Origin: Streptomyces sp. MNU76
GTDB lineage: Bacteria; Actinomycetota; Actinomycetes; Streptomycetales; Streptomycetaceae
NCBI RefSeq assembly: GCF_020982545.1
Contig: NZ_JAJKLK010000005.1
Coordinates: 248,001-312,000, forward strand
Direction of reading: 5' to 3'
Length of the DNA: 64,000 nt
Part shown: in pieces, positions 8,910-19,069 of the stretch
Layout of the letters: each line of letters opens with the position of its first letter
How positions within the stretch are numbered: position 1 is the stretch's first letter
The notes under the pieces: generated by a model
What the model saw: the letters and a program-made list of their open reading frames with translations, nothing else
What the model was told of the DNA's origin: nothing
The model's database searches: none
Translations under genes and position numbers: made by a program

Positions 8910-11045
8910 TCAGGCCAGTCCCGCCTCCCTCATCTGCCGCAGTTCCTTCTTCATCTCGGAGACCTCGTCACGCAGCCGGGCGGCGATCTCGAACTGCAAC
9001 TCGGCGGCGGCCGCGCGCATGCGCTCCGCCATGTCCTCGATCTGCTGGGCGAGCTCGGCCGCGGGACGGTCGGTCGGGACGGTCTCCTCGGCCCTGCTCC
9101 TGCCCTTGGCGGACTTGGCCACCTTGCCGCCCAGGGAGGGCACGGGTGCCTTGGCGGCCTTGCCGTCCTTGCCCTTGCGATAGCCCGAGCCGAGCAGCTG
9201 CTCGGTGTCGACGTCCTCGCGGGCGATCTGCGCGACGATGTCGTTGATCTTCTTGCGCAGCGGCTGCGGGTCGATCCCGTTGGCCTTGTTGTACGCGACC
9301 TGCTTCTCCCGGCGCCGGTTGGTCTCGTCGATGGCCTTCGCCATCGCCGGGGTGATCTTGTCGGCGTACATGTGGACCTGGCCCGACACATTGCGCGCCG
9401 CGCGGCCGATGGTCTGGATCAGCGAGGTCCCCGAGCGCAGGAAGCCCTCCTTGTCGGCGTCGAGGATCGCCACCAGGGAGACCTCGGGGAGGTCGAGGCC
9501 CTCGCGCAGGAGGTTGATGCCGACCAGCACGTCGTACTCACCCGCGCGCAGCTCGCGCAGCAGTTCGACGCGGCGCAGGGTGTCGACGTCGCTGTGGAGA
9601 TAGCGGACCTGGATGCCCAGTTCCAGGAAGTAGTCGGTGAGGTCCTCGGCCATCTTCTTGGTGAGGGTGGTGACGAGGACGCGCTCGTCCTTCTCGGTGC
9701 GCTGCCGGATCTCGTGCACCAAGTCGTCGATCTGACCCTCGGTGGGCTTGACGACGACCTCGGGGTCGACCAGACCGGTGGGGCGGATGATCTGCTCGAC
9801 GTGGCCGTCGGAGCGGGACAGCTCGTACTGGCCGGGGGTCGCCGAGAGGTACACCGTCTGGCCGACGCGCTCCTGGAACTCCTCCCATTTCAGGGGGCGG
9901 TTGTCCAGGGCGGAGGGCAGTCGGAAGCCGTGGTCGACGAGGGTGCGCTTGCGGGAGGCGTCGCCCTCGTACATCGCGCCGATCTGGGGGACGGTCACAT
10001 GGGACTCGTCGATGACCAGGAGGAAGTCGTCCGGGAAGTAGTCCAGCAGGGTGTTCGGCGGGGAACCGGGTTCGCGGCCGTCGAAGTGCATCGAGTAGTT
10101 CTCCACGCCGGAGCAGGAGCCGATCTGGCGGAGCATCTCGATGTCGTAGGTGGTGCGCATCCGCAGGCGCTGGGCCTCCAGGAGCTTGCCCTGCTTCTCC
10201 AGCTCCGCCAGGCGCTCCCCCAGTTCCTTCTCGATGTCGTTGACGGCCCGCTCCATGCGCTCGGGGCCGGCGACGTAGTGGGAGGCGGGGAAGACGTACA
10301 GCTGCTGGTCGTCGCTGATGATCTCGCCGGTGAGGGGATGGAGGGTGGAGAGGGCCTCGATCTCGTCGCCGAACATCTCGATGCGGACGGCGAGCTCCTC
10401 GTAGACCGGGAAGATCTCGATGGTGTCGCCGCGGACGCGGAAGGTGCCGCGGGTGAACGCCAGGTCGTTGCGGGTGTACTGGATGTCCACGAAGCGGCGC
10501 AGCAGCGCGTCCCGGTCGAACTCCTCGCCGACCTTGAGGGGGACCATGCGGTCCACGTATTCCTGCGGTGTGCCGAGACCGTAGATGCACGAGACGGAGG
10601 CGACCACGACGACGTCGCGGCGGGTGAGCAGCGAATTGGTCGCGGAGTGACGCAGGCGTTCCACCTCCTCGTTGATGGAGGAGTCCTTCTCGATGTAGGT
10701 GTCCGACTGCGGGACGTATGCCTCGGGCTGGTAGTAGTCGTAGTACGAGACGAAGTATTCGACCGCGTTGTTCGGCAGCAGTTCGCGGAATTCGTTGGCC
10801 AGCTGGGCGGCCAGGGTCTTGTTCGGCGCCATCACCAGGGTCGGGCGCTGGAGCTTCTCGATCATCCACGCGGTGGTGGCGGACTTGCCGGTGCCTGTCG
10901 CGCCGAGCAGGACGACGTCCTTCTCACCTGCTCCGATACGCCGGGCGAGGTCGGCGATGGCCGTGGGCTGGTCGCCGCTCGGCTGGTAGGGGCTGACGAC
11001 CTCGAAGGGCGCCACCGTGCGTTCGATCTTGGAAACGGGCCGCAT
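8910..11045 (-). CDS. uvrB: UvrABC system protein B (excinuclease subunit)
   Basis: The 711-aa protein is full length. The ATG at 11045 ([20 protein letters not shown]) is preferred over the ATG at 11111, which would add an atypical tail. It has the Walker A loop [16 protein letters not shown], the [20 protein letters not shown] beta-hairpin used to clamp damaged DNA, the DESHVT box, the helicase motif VI region [18 protein letters not shown], and a C-terminal UVR domain ([20 protein letters not shown]) that contacts UvrC. UvrB receives damaged DNA from UvrA and is the central component of nucleotide excision repair. No uvrA or uvrC is in the window. Confidence 0.97.
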   Translation of the reverse strand: MRPVSKIERTVAPFEVVSPYQPSGDQPTAIADLARRIGAGEKDVVLLGATGTGKSATTAWMIEKLQRPTLVMAPNKTLAAQLANEFRELLPNNAVEYFVSYYDYYQPEAYVPQSDTYIEKDSSINEEVERLRHSATNSLLTRRDVVVVASVSCIYGLGTPQEYVDRMVPLKVGEEFDRDALLRRFVDIQYTRNDLAFTRGTFRVRGDTIEIFPVYEELAVRIEMFGDEIEALSTLHPLTGEIISDDQQLYVFPASHYVAGPERMERAVNDIEKELGERLAELEKQGKLLEAQRLRMRTTYDIEMLRQIGSCSGVENYSMHFDGREPGSPPNTLLDYFPDDFLLVIDESHVTVPQIGAMYEGDASRKRTLVDHGFRLPSALDNRPLKWEEFQERVGQTVYLSATPGQYELSRSDGHVEQIIRPTGLVDPEVVVKPTEGQIDDLVHEIRQRTEKDERVLVTTLTKKMAEDLTDYFLELGIQVRYLHSDVDTLRRVELLRELRAGEYDVLVGINLLREGLDLPEVSLVAILDADKEGFLRSGTSLIQTIGRAARNVSGQVHMYADKITPAMAKAIDETNRRREKQVAYNKANGIDPQPLRKKINDIVAQIAREDVDTEQLLGSGYRKGKDGKAAKAPVPSLGGKVAKSAKGRSRAEETVPTDRPAAELAQQIEDMAERMRAAAAELQFEIAARLRDEVSEMKKELRQMREAGLA

Positions 11046-11085
11046 GCAATCCACCGTACGACCCCGCACTGACAACAGGTCGCGA

Positions 11086-11955
11086 TCAGCGATTCTGCGG
11101 TGTGCGGGCACGCCGCTCGCGGTGCTCCCGGGCGATGCGGGACTCGGGGTGCCGGCAGACGTGGGCGGTGGCCTGGGCGGGGATGCCGGGCCGGCGCTCG
11201 ACGGGGTTCGCGTGGAACCTGCCCATGATCATGAACGGGTCGAACATCACGACGACTCCCGCGAGGAGCAGGAACACCAGCGGGCCGATCATCAGCGGGG
11301 CCAGCAGAGCGGCGGACGACGAACCGACGGCCGGGTCGGGGCCCGCGCCGCTGTGCAGATGGACGCTGAGGGCGGCCATGCCCGTGTAGTGCATGCCGCT
11401 GACGGCGACCCCCATGACGAGGCTGGCGCCCACGCTCCACAGGAAGCCGCGGACCTGCCCGGCGGCCCACAGGGCGGCGATCGCGGCCACCACGGCGATG
11501 ACGACCGAGGCGGCCACGGTGACGGTGTTGTACTCGAAAGTGCCGTTGAGTCGCATGCCGGCCATGCCCAGGTAGTGCATCGAGGCGATGCCCAGACCGG
11601 TGATGGTGCCCCCGGTGAACAATGCGGCACCGCCGGCCCCCTGGGAGCCGACCATGAAGATCCCGATGCCGACCATCACGATCGCCACCGCGAGGCTCGC
11701 GAACGTGGTCAGCGGGTCGTAGTGGATCGGGGTCTGCAGGACCTTGAACCCCATCATCGCGACGAAGTGCATGGTCCAGATGCCGGAGCCGATGGCCGCC
11801 GAGCCCAGCGCGAGCCAGCCGATCCGCCAGCGGCCGTCCACGAGCATCGATCTGGTGGTGCAGCGCAGGCCGAGCGCGCCCCCGAGGCAGGCCATGAGAT
11901 AGGCCACCACCGGTGTGACGAGTCCGTAGCTGAAGCCGTCGACCGTGCCCTGCAT
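11086..11955 (-). CDS. MHYT-domain integral membrane sensor
   Basis: The 289-aa protein has seven hydrophobic helices. Three copies of the MHYT signature are visible: [12 protein letters not shown] near residue 60, [12 protein letters not shown] near 125 and [12 protein letters not shown] near 190. In this family the Met/His residues are proposed to bind copper and to sense oxygen, CO or NO. Unlike many MHYT proteins it has no GGDEF or EAL output domain; the C-terminus is a short polar tail of about 40 residues. It is probably a stand-alone sensor or transport-like protein. Upstream at 11956-12235 is a region shared with the divergent glpQ. Confidence 0.88.
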   Translation of the reverse strand: MQGTVDGFSYGLVTPVVAYLMACLGGALGLRCTTRSMLVDGRWRIGWLALGSAAIGSGIWTMHFVAMMGFKVLQTPIHYDPLTTFASLAVAIVMVGIGIFMVGSQGAGGAALFTGGTITGLGIASMHYLGMAGMRLNGTFEYNTVTVAASVVIAVVAAIAALWAAGQVRGFLWSVGASLVMGVAVSGMHYTGMAALSVHLHSGAGPDPAVGSSSAALLAPLMIGPLVFLLLAGVVVMFDPFMIMGRFHANPVERRPGIPAQATAHVCRHPESRIAREHRERRARTPQNR

Positions 11956-12235
11956 TCGCGGCTGCCCTTCCCGCCCTGTCGCGTCCCTGGAATTTTCGCA
12001 ATGCCCCCCGCCCCGGCACCGCCACGACGGTCAGGGTCGTCGCAGAGAGTATGACCCCCACCGGAATGGTCGAACGATTTTCCGGCAAAGAAACACGGCC
12101 TTGCCCCACTTGTGCGGTGCCCGTGAGCGGACTTGGGCAACTCCATTCAATTCATGGCCATCCTGCGCACCTCTCCCGTTGACCCTCTGCTGTCACTCTT
12201 GAGCTGACCGTGATCGATCGACGCGAGGAGTACGC

Positions 12236-13105
12236 ATGCACGTGCGCGCAGTTGCCGCCGCGACCACAGCGTTCTTGGGGGCCACCGTCCTCCTGCTCCC
12301 CACTTCCGCCGCTCACGCGGCCGCCGACGCCGGGAATCCGCTGGTCGTCGCGCATCGTGGAGCTTCCGCCTACGCGCCCGAGAACACCCTGGCCGCTGTC
12401 GACAAGGCCCACGAGATGGGCTTCGACTGGGTCGAGAACGACGTCCAGCGCACCAGTGACGGCAGGCTCGTCGTCCTCCACGACGCGACGCTGGCGCGGA
12501 CGACCAACGTCGAGGAGCTTTATCCCGAGCGCGCCCCATGGAACGTGGCGGACTTCACCGCGGCGGAGATCGGGCGCCTGGACGCGGGCAGCTGGTTCGG
12601 CGCCGACTACGCGGACGCGCGCGTGCCCACGCTGGAGCAGTACATGCGGCGGGTGTCGCGCAACCATCAGAAGCTCGTCCTGGAGATCAAGAACCCGCAG
12701 CTCTACCCGGGGATCGAGCAGCAGACCCTGAAGGTGCTGAGCAACGAGGGCTGGCTCGGCCCGGCGCAGCTGGAGAAGCTGGTGATCCAGAGCTTCAGCG
12801 CCGACACCGTACGCCGGGTCCACGAGCTGGACCCGGCGGTGAAGACCGGTCTGCTCGGCACCCCGGACATCGCCGACCTCCCCGAGTACGCGACGTTCAG
12901 CGACCAGATCAACTCCTCGTACACGACCATCTCCGAGTCCTACGTGGCCACGATCCACGCGCTCGGAGGTCCGCACGGCAAGCCGTTGGAGATCCTCACC
13001 TGGACCGTGAACGACGCCACCAACGCCCGCCGGGTGGCCGACTACGGCGTGGACGGCATCATCACCAACAAGCCCGACGTGGTCAGGGAGGCCACACAGG
13101 GCTGA
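12236..13105 (+). CDS. glpQ: Secreted glycerophosphodiester phosphodiesterase
   Basis: The 289-aa protein starts at an ATG with a GAGGAG box. It opens with a Sec signal peptide (MHVRAVAAATTAFLGATVLL) ending near AHA-AA. The GDPD TIM barrel follows, with VVAHRGASAYAPENTLAA (catalytic His and metal-binding Glu), WVENDVQRTSDGRLVVLHDA (second catalytic His and Glu/Asp ligands), LVLEIKNPQ and the closing TWTVNDATNARRVADYGVDG. GDPD enzymes hydrolyse glycerophosphodiesters to glycerol-3-phosphate, a phosphate and carbon scavenging role outside the cell. In Streptomyces such genes are often under PhoP control; I did not find a convincing PHO box here. Confidence 0.93.
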   Translation: MHVRAVAAATTAFLGATVLLLPTSAAHAAADAGNPLVVAHRGASAYAPENTLAAVDKAHEMGFDWVENDVQRTSDGRLVVLHDATLARTTNVEELYPERAPWNVADFTAAEIGRLDAGSWFGADYADARVPTLEQYMRRVSRNHQKLVLEIKNPQLYPGIEQQTLKVLSNEGWLGPAQLEKLVIQSFSADTVRRVHELDPAVKTGLLGTPDIADLPEYATFSDQINSSYTTISESYVATIHALGGPHGKPLEILTWTVNDATNARRVADYGVDGIITNKPDVVREATQG

Positions 13106-13190
13106 TGCGGCGGTCCGCGGCCGGTGGTGAGCGCTGCGGGGCCGAGCGCTCACCACGGTCGTTGTCGGTGGCGGCCCGTACGGTGGTCCC

Positions 13191-13745
13191 ATGAACAGCC
13201 ATGCGCAGGACGAGCAGCGGGTGGTCTGGGCCGTCATCGGCTCGGACATCGGCCCGCTGCTGCTGGCCGCGACGGACGAGGGCCTCGTCAACGTCGTCTT
13301 CCACGCCACGGAGCCGGTGCGCGACCGGACCCTGGACCGGCTCGCCTCCCGCCTCGACACCACTCCCGTGGAGGCGCCCGACGCACCTCAGCTGGCCGAG
13401 GCCATACGTCAGTTCGAGGCTTACTTCGCGGGCGAACGGCACGACTTCGCGCTGCCGCTCGACTGGTCGCTGATATCGGGGTTCAACCGCCAGGTGCTGC
13501 GCGAACTGGCGTCGGGCGTGCCCTACGGCTCGGTCGTGGGGTATGGCGATCTCGCGCGGCGCGTGGGACAGCCCGGCGCGGCCCAGGCCGTCGGCGTGGC
13601 GATGGGGTCGAATCCGCTGCCCGTGGTGGTGCCGTGCCACCGGGTGGTGGAGAGCGACGGCGGCATCGGCGGGTTCGGCGGCGGACTGGAGACCAAGCGG
13701 AGACTGCTGGCGCTGGAAGGGGTGCTTCCGCAGCCGTTGTTCTGA
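13191..13745 (+). CDS. ogt: Methylated-DNA--[protein]-cysteine S-methyltransferase
   Basis: The 184-aa protein has the N-terminal Ada/Ogt-like domain (IGPLLLAATDEGLVNVVFHA) and the C-terminal alkyltransferase domain with VPYGSVVGYGDLARRVGQP (helix-turn-helix), AVGVAMGSNPLPVVVPCHRV and GGIGGFGGGLETKRRLLALE. The PCHRV cysteine is the single-use acceptor for methyl from O6-methylguanine. It repairs alkylation damage by direct reversal. The gene is a short monocistron; the convergent VOC gene follows after 39 bp. Confidence 0.95.
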   Translation: MNSHAQDEQRVVWAVIGSDIGPLLLAATDEGLVNVVFHATEPVRDRTLDRLASRLDTTPVEAPDAPQLAEAIRQFEAYFAGERHDFALPLDWSLISGFNRQVLRELASGVPYGSVVGYGDLARRVGQPGAAQAVGVAMGSNPLPVVVPCHRVVESDGGIGGFGGGLETKRRLLALEGVLPQPLF

Positions 13746-13784
13746 ACGGGTTGCCGGAAACCGCGACGGCCGCCGGGCGGTGCG

Positions 13785-14213
13785 CTACTCGTAGTGCCGC
13801 GCCTCGAAGACGTTGCCGTCCGGGTCCCGGAAGTAGAAGCTGCGCCGGGCGGGTCCGCGGGCGCCGAAGGAGTCGTGGGAGATCTCCGAGACGGGGACCT
13901 CCCGCTCCTCCAGTCGGCCGCGCAGTTCGTCGAGGGCGGGGCCGGGCATGGCGAGGCACACGTGGTTGACGGGATGTCCGGCACCGGCGGCGGCGCCCGG
14001 CACCATCCGCATCTTCGAGGCCATGGCCAGGGGCATGAGATCGATGATGGTCTCGTCGTTGACGCGGACGGAGGGGAAGGGTGCCTGTCCCGCCGCGTAC
14101 TCGTCGACCCTCACGGGTTCGAGGCCCACGGCCTCCTCGTAGAACCCGGCCGCGGCGACCGGCTCCCGCACCCACAGGACGACGTGGTCGAGGCGTGTCG
14201 TGTTCTCCTTCAT
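13785..14213 (-). CDS. VOC (glyoxalase/dioxygenase) family protein
   Basis: The start is the ATG at 14213, giving 142 residues. It has the VOC fold signatures RLDHVVLWVREPVAAAGFYE at the N-terminus, VNHVCLAM in the middle strand and RRSFYFRDPDGNVFEARHYE at the end, with metal-ligand type His and Glu in the expected strands. Such single-domain proteins include glyoxalases, thiol transferases and antibiotic-binding proteins; the substrate cannot be assigned. It is divergent from psuG with 99 bp between starts. Confidence 0.88.
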   Translation of the reverse strand: MKENTTRLDHVVLWVREPVAAAGFYEEAVGLEPVRVDEYAAGQAPFPSVRVNDETIIDLMPLAMASKMRMVPGAAAGAGHPVNHVCLAMPGPALDELRGRLEEREVPVSEISHDSFGARGPARRSFYFRDPDGNVFEARHYE

Positions 14214-14312
14214 GCACCTCAGGCTGGTGTCCTGCACCACAGCGCGCAAGGGTTTGGCCGGGCGCGCCGTCCGCCAGGGATGAGGGAAGAACGTCCGACA
14301 GGAGGCAAGCGC

Positions 14313-15218
14313 GTGCTGATGGTGTCCGAAGAGGTACGGGAAGCGGTTGACGCGCGTCGACCCGTGGTGGCGCTGGAGTCGACGATCATCGCGCACGGGC
14401 TGCCCCGCCCCCGCAATCTGCAGGTGGCGCTGGAGCTGGAGGAGGTCGTACGGCAGGAGGGCGCCGTACCCGCGACGATCGCCGTACTGGACGGGCGGCC
14501 GCACATCGGCCTCGACAAGCAGCAGTTGGACCGGGTCGCGAACGAGGACGGCATCCGCAAGCTCGGGCACCGCGATCTGCCGTCGGCGGTGGCGGCGGGC
14601 GTGAGCGGGGCGACCACCGTGTCGGCGACCGCCCAGCTGGCGGCCCTCGCGGGCGTACGGGTGTTCGCGACGGGTGGGCTCGGCGGTGTGCACCGGGAGT
14701 GGACGGTGACTCAGGACGAGTCCGCCGACCTGGGGCTCCTCGCACGTACCCGGATCACGGTGGTGTGCGCGGGTGTGAAGTCGATCCTGGACGTGCCGGC
14801 GACCTTGCAGCGGCTGGAGACGCTCGGTGTCGCGGTCGCGGGGTACGGCACGGACCGCTTCCCCGGCTTCTATCTGTCCGACTCGGGCCATCCGGTGGAG
14901 TGGACGCTCGGGTCGCCGGGCGAGGTCGCGGACGTCATGCGGGCCCAGGACGCGCTCGGCGGCCCCGAGTCGGCACTGATCGTCGCCAACCCCGTGCCGG
15001 AGGAGAAGCAGCTCGATCCCGAGCTGCACGCGCGCGTGCTCGCGGAGGCTCTGACGGCGTGCGAGGCGGAGGGCGTCACGGGCCAGGCGGTCACGCCGTT
15101 CCTGCTGAGCTATCTCGTACGGCACACCGACGGCGCCTCCCTGAGCGCCAACCTCGCGGCGGTGCGCGGCAACGTACGGCTCGCGTCACGTATCGCGGCG
15201 GCCTGGGCCGGGGCGTGA
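14313..15218 (+). CDS. psuG: Pseudouridine-5'-phosphate glycosidase
   Basis: The GTG at 14313 is chosen because AGGAGG lies at 14300-14305, seven bases upstream; product 301 aa. The protein splits the C-glycosidic bond of pseudouridine 5'-phosphate into uracil and ribose 5-phosphate. Family motifs include RRPVVALESTIIAHGLPRPR, PATIAVLDGRPHIGLD, GHRDLPSAVAAGVSGATTVS with the catalytic lysine region, FATGGLGGVHRE, VVCAGVKSILDVPATLQRLE, GYGTDRFPGFYL and VANPVPEE. It is followed immediately by a PfkB-type kinase, the usual partner. Confidence 0.95.
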   Translation: MLMVSEEVREAVDARRPVVALESTIIAHGLPRPRNLQVALELEEVVRQEGAVPATIAVLDGRPHIGLDKQQLDRVANEDGIRKLGHRDLPSAVAAGVSGATTVSATAQLAALAGVRVFATGGLGGVHREWTVTQDESADLGLLARTRITVVCAGVKSILDVPATLQRLETLGVAVAGYGTDRFPGFYLSDSGHPVEWTLGSPGEVADVMRAQDALGGPESALIVANPVPEEKQLDPELHARVLAEALTACEAEGVTGQAVTPFLLSYLVRHTDGASLSANLAAVRGNVRLASRIAAAWAGA

Positions 15219-15219
15219 G

Positions 15220-16221
15220 GTGAACCACCGGCGAGATGCGAACGGGCCCGGTGGTGCGGCGGGTGAGCCCGGTGGTGCTGCGGGTGGTGCGGTGCGCGGG
15301 GCCGGTGACGGGAGCGGCGCGCTGCTCGTCGTGGGGGACATCGTGACGGATGTCGTCGCCCGGCACCGCGGGCCGCTCACGGCGGGCACGGACACGGTCT
15401 CCGCGATCCGGACGCTGCCGGGCGGGGCGGGCGCCAACGTGGCCTGCTGGGCGGCTCATCGCGGCTGTGCGGACGTGCGGCTGCTCGGACGGGTGGGCAC
15501 GGACGCGGCCGCGTGGCACGAGCGGGAACTGCGGGCCTCGGGGGTGCGACCCCATCTGGTGGTCGACCCTGAGGCGGCCACGGGGACGGTCATCTGCCTG
15601 GTGGACACGGGCGCCGCGGCCGAGCGCACGTTTCTCACCGACAGCGGTGCCGCGCTGCGGCTGGACCCGGACGACTGGTCGCCGTCCCTGCTCGACGGGG
15701 TCGCGCGGCTGCATCTGTCGGGCTATCTGTTCTTCGCCGAGCCGAGTCGCGCACTGGCCTCCACGGCCCTTGCGTCGGCACGCACGCGTGGAGTGCCGGT
15801 GAGCGTGGATCCCGCGTCGACGGGGTTCCTCACACGGCTCGGCGTGGACCGTTTCCTCACACTCGTCGAGGGGATCGATGTGCTGCTGCCCAGCCGCGAC
15901 GAGGCCCATCTGCTGACCGGGCTGCCCGATCCGGCCGACGCGGCGGCCAAGTTGAGCCGTCTCGTCCCCCTGGTGGTGGCCAAGCAGGGGGCGGACGGTG
16001 CCCTCGTCGCGCGCGGGGGCGTCGTCGTGTCACGGATCCCGGCGGCACCCGCCACGCCCCGCGACACCACCGGCGCGGGCGACGCGTTCACGGGCGCCTT
16101 CCTGGCGGCGCTGCTCGCGGGCGCGGACGCCGAGGGGGCGGCGGCCGAGGGGTGCGGTGCGGGTGCGCTGGCGGTGGAGAAGGTGGGCGGGAGACCGCCG
16201 GGGACCGATCTGGCCGGCTGA
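15220..16221 (+). CDS. PfkB-family sugar kinase, likely pseudouridine kinase
   Basis: The first in-frame GTG (15220) lies one base after the psuG stop, so the two genes are translationally coupled. The first 30 residues are a low-complexity Gly/Ala stretch, and the conserved fold begins at LLVVGDIVTDVVARHRGPL; a start at the GTG near 15292 is therefore possible. The PfkB signatures are present: LPGGAGANVACWAAHRGCAD near residue 70 and the ATP/anion-hole motif DTTGAGDAFTGAFLAALLAG near 285 with catalytic Asp. Next to psuG it most likely phosphorylates pseudouridine to pseudouridine 5'-phosphate, recycling modified nucleoside from RNA turnover. Confidence 0.85.
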   Translation: MNHRRDANGPGGAAGEPGGAAGGAVRGAGDGSGALLVVGDIVTDVVARHRGPLTAGTDTVSAIRTLPGGAGANVACWAAHRGCADVRLLGRVGTDAAAWHERELRASGVRPHLVVDPEAATGTVICLVDTGAAAERTFLTDSGAALRLDPDDWSPSLLDGVARLHLSGYLFFAEPSRALASTALASARTRGVPVSVDPASTGFLTRLGVDRFLTLVEGIDVLLPSRDEAHLLTGLPDPADAAAKLSRLVPLVVAKQGADGALVARGGVVVSRIPAAPATPRDTTGAGDAFTGAFLAALLAGADAEGAAAEGCGAGALAVEKVGGRPPGTDLAG

Positions 16222-16237
16222 CCGGGTGAACGGGCGG

Positions 16238-17035
16238 TTATGCCTTTCGGCCCCAGGCCGAGATCAGGGGTGGGGCGGCGATGTCCAGCGCGCCGGAGGC
16301 GACGGCCGACAGATGACGGTCGATCTCCTCCGGCGTGGCGAGGTTCGCCGTGACGAGCGCTTCGCGGAGCCGGTCCACGGTGGTCGACTCCAGGGCGGCA
16401 CAGGCCGGTGCGGCCACGGGGAAGTACGCGTCGGCTCCCACACCGCGCAGGCCGGCGGTCCGCAGCAGGCGGGGAAGCCTGCGACCGTGCGCCGGGTCGA
16501 TCCCGCGTTCGGCCAGCAGTTCACGCACCGCCTGGCGAAGCCGGTTGGCCAACTGGTGCTCGGGGCCGGACTCCTCCAGGCAGGCCAGGGGTTGGAGGGC
16601 GGCGTCGCTGTCCTCGATCAGGAGCCGGCCACCCGCACGCAGCGCCTTGACCATCGACGACAACGCCCGCTCCTGGTCGGGTACGTGGGCCAGGGCGAGC
16701 CGGGCGTGCACCAGGTCGAAGCCGTCCCCCGGGGGATCGTCGACGCCCACGTGATGGACGAGTGCCTCGACCGGCGGGCGGGTGACCGAGGGAACGGCCC
16801 AGGAGATGTCGGTGTCCGTCGCGATGACCTTGCCCGTCGGCCCGACCTTCTTGGCCAGCCAGGAGACGACCGAGGCGCCGCCCGCGCCGACCGCCCAACA
16901 GCGCCAGCCGGACCCCAGACCGAAGGCCTCCATGTGCCGGAACGTGGTGGGGTCGAAGAGCGTGGCGAAGGCGTCGGGGCCCTGCCCCGTCTCGGTCCGC
17001 CGCTGGTCCAGGAGATACCCGTCGGTTCGCATCAT
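16238..17035 (-). CDS. SAM-dependent methyltransferase
   Basis: The start has a GGGAGGATCGGTGC leader just before ATGATG; product 265 aa. The Rossmann-type methyltransferase core is recognisable: CWAVGAGGASVVSWLAKKVG is motif I (with A replacing the usual E/D and G), followed by VIATDTDISWA, FDLVHARLALAHVPDQERAL (post-motif II/III) and ALRAGGRLLIEDSD (motif IV). The C-terminal third is helical. Motif I is slightly off consensus, but the rest is sound. Substrate unknown. It is convergent with the psuGK pair and divergent from corA. Confidence 0.85.
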   Translation of the reverse strand: MMRTDGYLLDQRRTETGQGPDAFATLFDPTTFRHMEAFGLGSGWRCWAVGAGGASVVSWLAKKVGPTGKVIATDTDISWAVPSVTRPPVEALVHHVGVDDPPGDGFDLVHARLALAHVPDQERALSSMVKALRAGGRLLIEDSDAALQPLACLEESGPEHQLANRLRQAVRELLAERGIDPAHGRRLPRLLRTAGLRGVGADAYFPVAAPACAALESTTVDRLREALVTANLATPEEIDRHLSAVASGALDIAAPPLISAWGRKA

Positions 17036-17290
17036 GCACCGATCCTCCCATTTGACCGACTTGCCCTATGCGGCGACGCTCCCGCATCCGTGCGGCAGTC
17101 CCCGCCGCGACCGGCCGGAAGCAACCGGATCGAGACGGCCGGATCGGAACGGCCCCACCGCCCGGGACGTCTACAAGTGAAGCGGAGCGCTCCGTTCCCA
17201 CAGCCTTACCCGGCACTCGTTCGGCCCTGGCAAACTGGCGCCACAAGGCACGGAGTGCGGTGCGAGGAGATCCACGCAAGGAGAGACCAG

Positions 17291-18418
17291 ATGTCCATGG
17301 CAGGGAATCTGCGGAAGGTCACCGGTCTCGACAGGGTTGTCGGCCTGCGCACGATGGCACGGCTGGCCCGGCGACGTCCCCGCGTCGACCTGAGCCATCC
17401 GGCCCGCTCCCCGCTGGGCACCTCGGTGGTGAACTGCGTGACCTACCACAAGGGTGTCCGATCCCCCGCGGTCCGCGATGTCGTCGAGGCGCTCAAGCAG
17501 GTCCGCCGGCACGACCACGGCTTCGTCTGGCTGGGGCTGCACGAGCCGACGCAGCGAGAGTTCGCGGGCATCGCCGAGCTCTTCGGCCTGCACCCGCTGG
17601 CGGTGGAGGACGCGATCGAGGCCCACCAGCGGCCGAAACTGGAGCGCTACGACGACACCCTGTTCGCGGTGTTCAAGACGGTCTGCTACATCGAGCACAC
17701 CGAACTGACCGCGACCAGCGAGGTGGTGCACACCGGCGAGATCATGGTCTTCGTCGGCGCCGACTTCGTGATCACCGTCCGCCACGGGCGGCACGGCTCA
17801 CTCGGTCCGCTGCGGGAGGAACTGGAGGCGAACCCTGAGCAGTTGGCCAAGGGACCGGCCGCAGTGCTGCACGCGATCGCGGACCATGTGGTCGACGACT
17901 ATCTGAGCGTCACTGATTCCGTCCAGACGGACATCGACCAGGTCGAGACCGATGTCTTCGCCGCGAACGGCGCCCGTGTGGACCCCGGCCGCATCTACCA
18001 GCTCAAGCGCGAACTGCTCGAACTGAAGCGGGCGGTGGCCCCGCTCGCCCGCCCGCTCCTGGAGCTCACCTCACGACCGATCCGGGTGGTCGACCCGGAG
18101 ATACAGGCCTACTTCCGCGACGTCTCCGACCACTTGCTGCGGGCCACCGACCAGATCGCCGCGTTCGACGACCTGCTGAACTCGATTCTGCAGGCGCATC
18201 TCGCGCAGGTCAGCGTCGCGCAGAACGAGGACATGCGGAGGATCACGGCATGGGCCGCGCTGATCGCCGTGCCGACCATGGTGTGCGGGGTCTACGGCAT
18301 GAACTTCCAGTACATGCCGGAGCTGCACTGGAAGTTCGGCTACCCCCTGGTCCTGGGAGTCATAGCCGCCGCCTGCACCACCCTCTACCGGGGCTTCAAG
18401 CGCAACGGATGGCTGTGA
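17291..18418 (+). CDS. corA: CorA family magnesium/cobalt transporter
   Basis: The ATG at 17291 follows an AAGGAGAG box; product 375 aa. A long cytoplasmic N-terminal domain (residues 1-300) contains FVWLGLHEPTQREFAGIAEL and HPLAVEDAIEAHQRPKLERY. It ends in the long stalk helix and two C-terminal membrane helices. The signature YGMNF is present in CGVYGMNFQYMPELHWKFGY, the pore-loop entrance that selects hydrated Mg2+. The C-terminus is short and basic (RGFKRNGWL). CorA forms homopentamers that import Mg2+ or Co2+. A run of basic residues near positions 20-35 precedes the conserved fold. Confidence 0.95.
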   Translation: MSMAGNLRKVTGLDRVVGLRTMARLARRRPRVDLSHPARSPLGTSVVNCVTYHKGVRSPAVRDVVEALKQVRRHDHGFVWLGLHEPTQREFAGIAELFGLHPLAVEDAIEAHQRPKLERYDDTLFAVFKTVCYIEHTELTATSEVVHTGEIMVFVGADFVITVRHGRHGSLGPLREELEANPEQLAKGPAAVLHAIADHVVDDYLSVTDSVQTDIDQVETDVFAANGARVDPGRIYQLKRELLELKRAVAPLARPLLELTSRPIRVVDPEIQAYFRDVSDHLLRATDQIAAFDDLLNSILQAHLAQVSVAQNEDMRRITAWAALIAVPTMVCGVYGMNFQYMPELHWKFGYPLVLGVIAAACTTLYRGFKRNGWL

Positions 18419-18472
18419 CTCCCGGAGCGGGCAGGTGATCGAGCGGCCGGGCGACACACCCGACGCCGACGG

Positions 18473-18901
18473 TCAGTGCGTCGCGCTCTTGGCGTAGACG
18501 CTCTCGACCCAGGAGGCGATCTGGTCGTCCGACAGGTGATGGGCGAGGTCGGCTTCGCTGATCATGCCGACGAGACGCTTGTTCTCGATCACCGGAAGTC
18601 GGCGGATCTGGTGCCCCTTCATCTCCTGGAGCACCTCGCTGACATCGGCGCCCGCGTCGATCCAACGCGGTGTGCCCTTGGCCATCTCGCCGGCCGTGAT
18701 CGTCGACGGGTCGTGGCCCAGGGCGACACAGCCGACGACGATGTCGCGGTCGGTGAGGATGCCGCAGAGCCGTTCGTTCTGGTCGCTGATGGGCAGTGCA
18801 CCGACGTTCAGCTGACGCATCAGCTGGGCGGCGCGGTCGAGGGTCTCGTGGGCGGGGATCCACTGGGCGCCGCGGTGCATGATGTCTCCGGCGGTGGTCA
18901 T
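18473..18901 (-). CDS. Tandem CBS-domain protein
   Basis: I chose the ATG at 18901 because GGGAGG lies just upstream; product 142 aa. Two CBS motifs fill the protein: TAGDIMHRGAQWIPAHETL ... LPISDQNERLCGILTDRDIV and MAKGTPRWIDAGADVSEVL ... LPVIENKRLVGMISEADLA. Stand-alone pairs like this (similar to mycobacterial Hrp1) bind adenine nucleotides or related ligands and often accompany dormancy or stress responses. No catalytic domain is attached. It converges on corA. Confidence 0.9.
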   Translation of the reverse strand: MTTAGDIMHRGAQWIPAHETLDRAAQLMRQLNVGALPISDQNERLCGILTDRDIVVGCVALGHDPSTITAGEMAKGTPRWIDAGADVSEVLQEMKGHQIRRLPVIENKRLVGMISEADLAHHLSDDQIASWVESVYAKSATH

Positions 18902-19069
18902 GTAGTACCTCCCGTTGCCGGACGGCCGGCGCGGCGCAGGACGCACCGCTAGTCCCGGCGTCCTTCATTCTTGCCGCGACCGGGCCGAGGCGCATGCGGA
19001 GCGACGCGCGGCGCCCCCCACCGCGCGAGGGCGGGGTTCGGTCGACGCGGAGGACGGATCCCGCACCGG

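Noticed and set aside
7767..11072. 1101-codon open frame on the plus strand
   Set aside because: Runs antisense through the TerD genes and uvrB; no domain, and uvrB is certain on the other strand.
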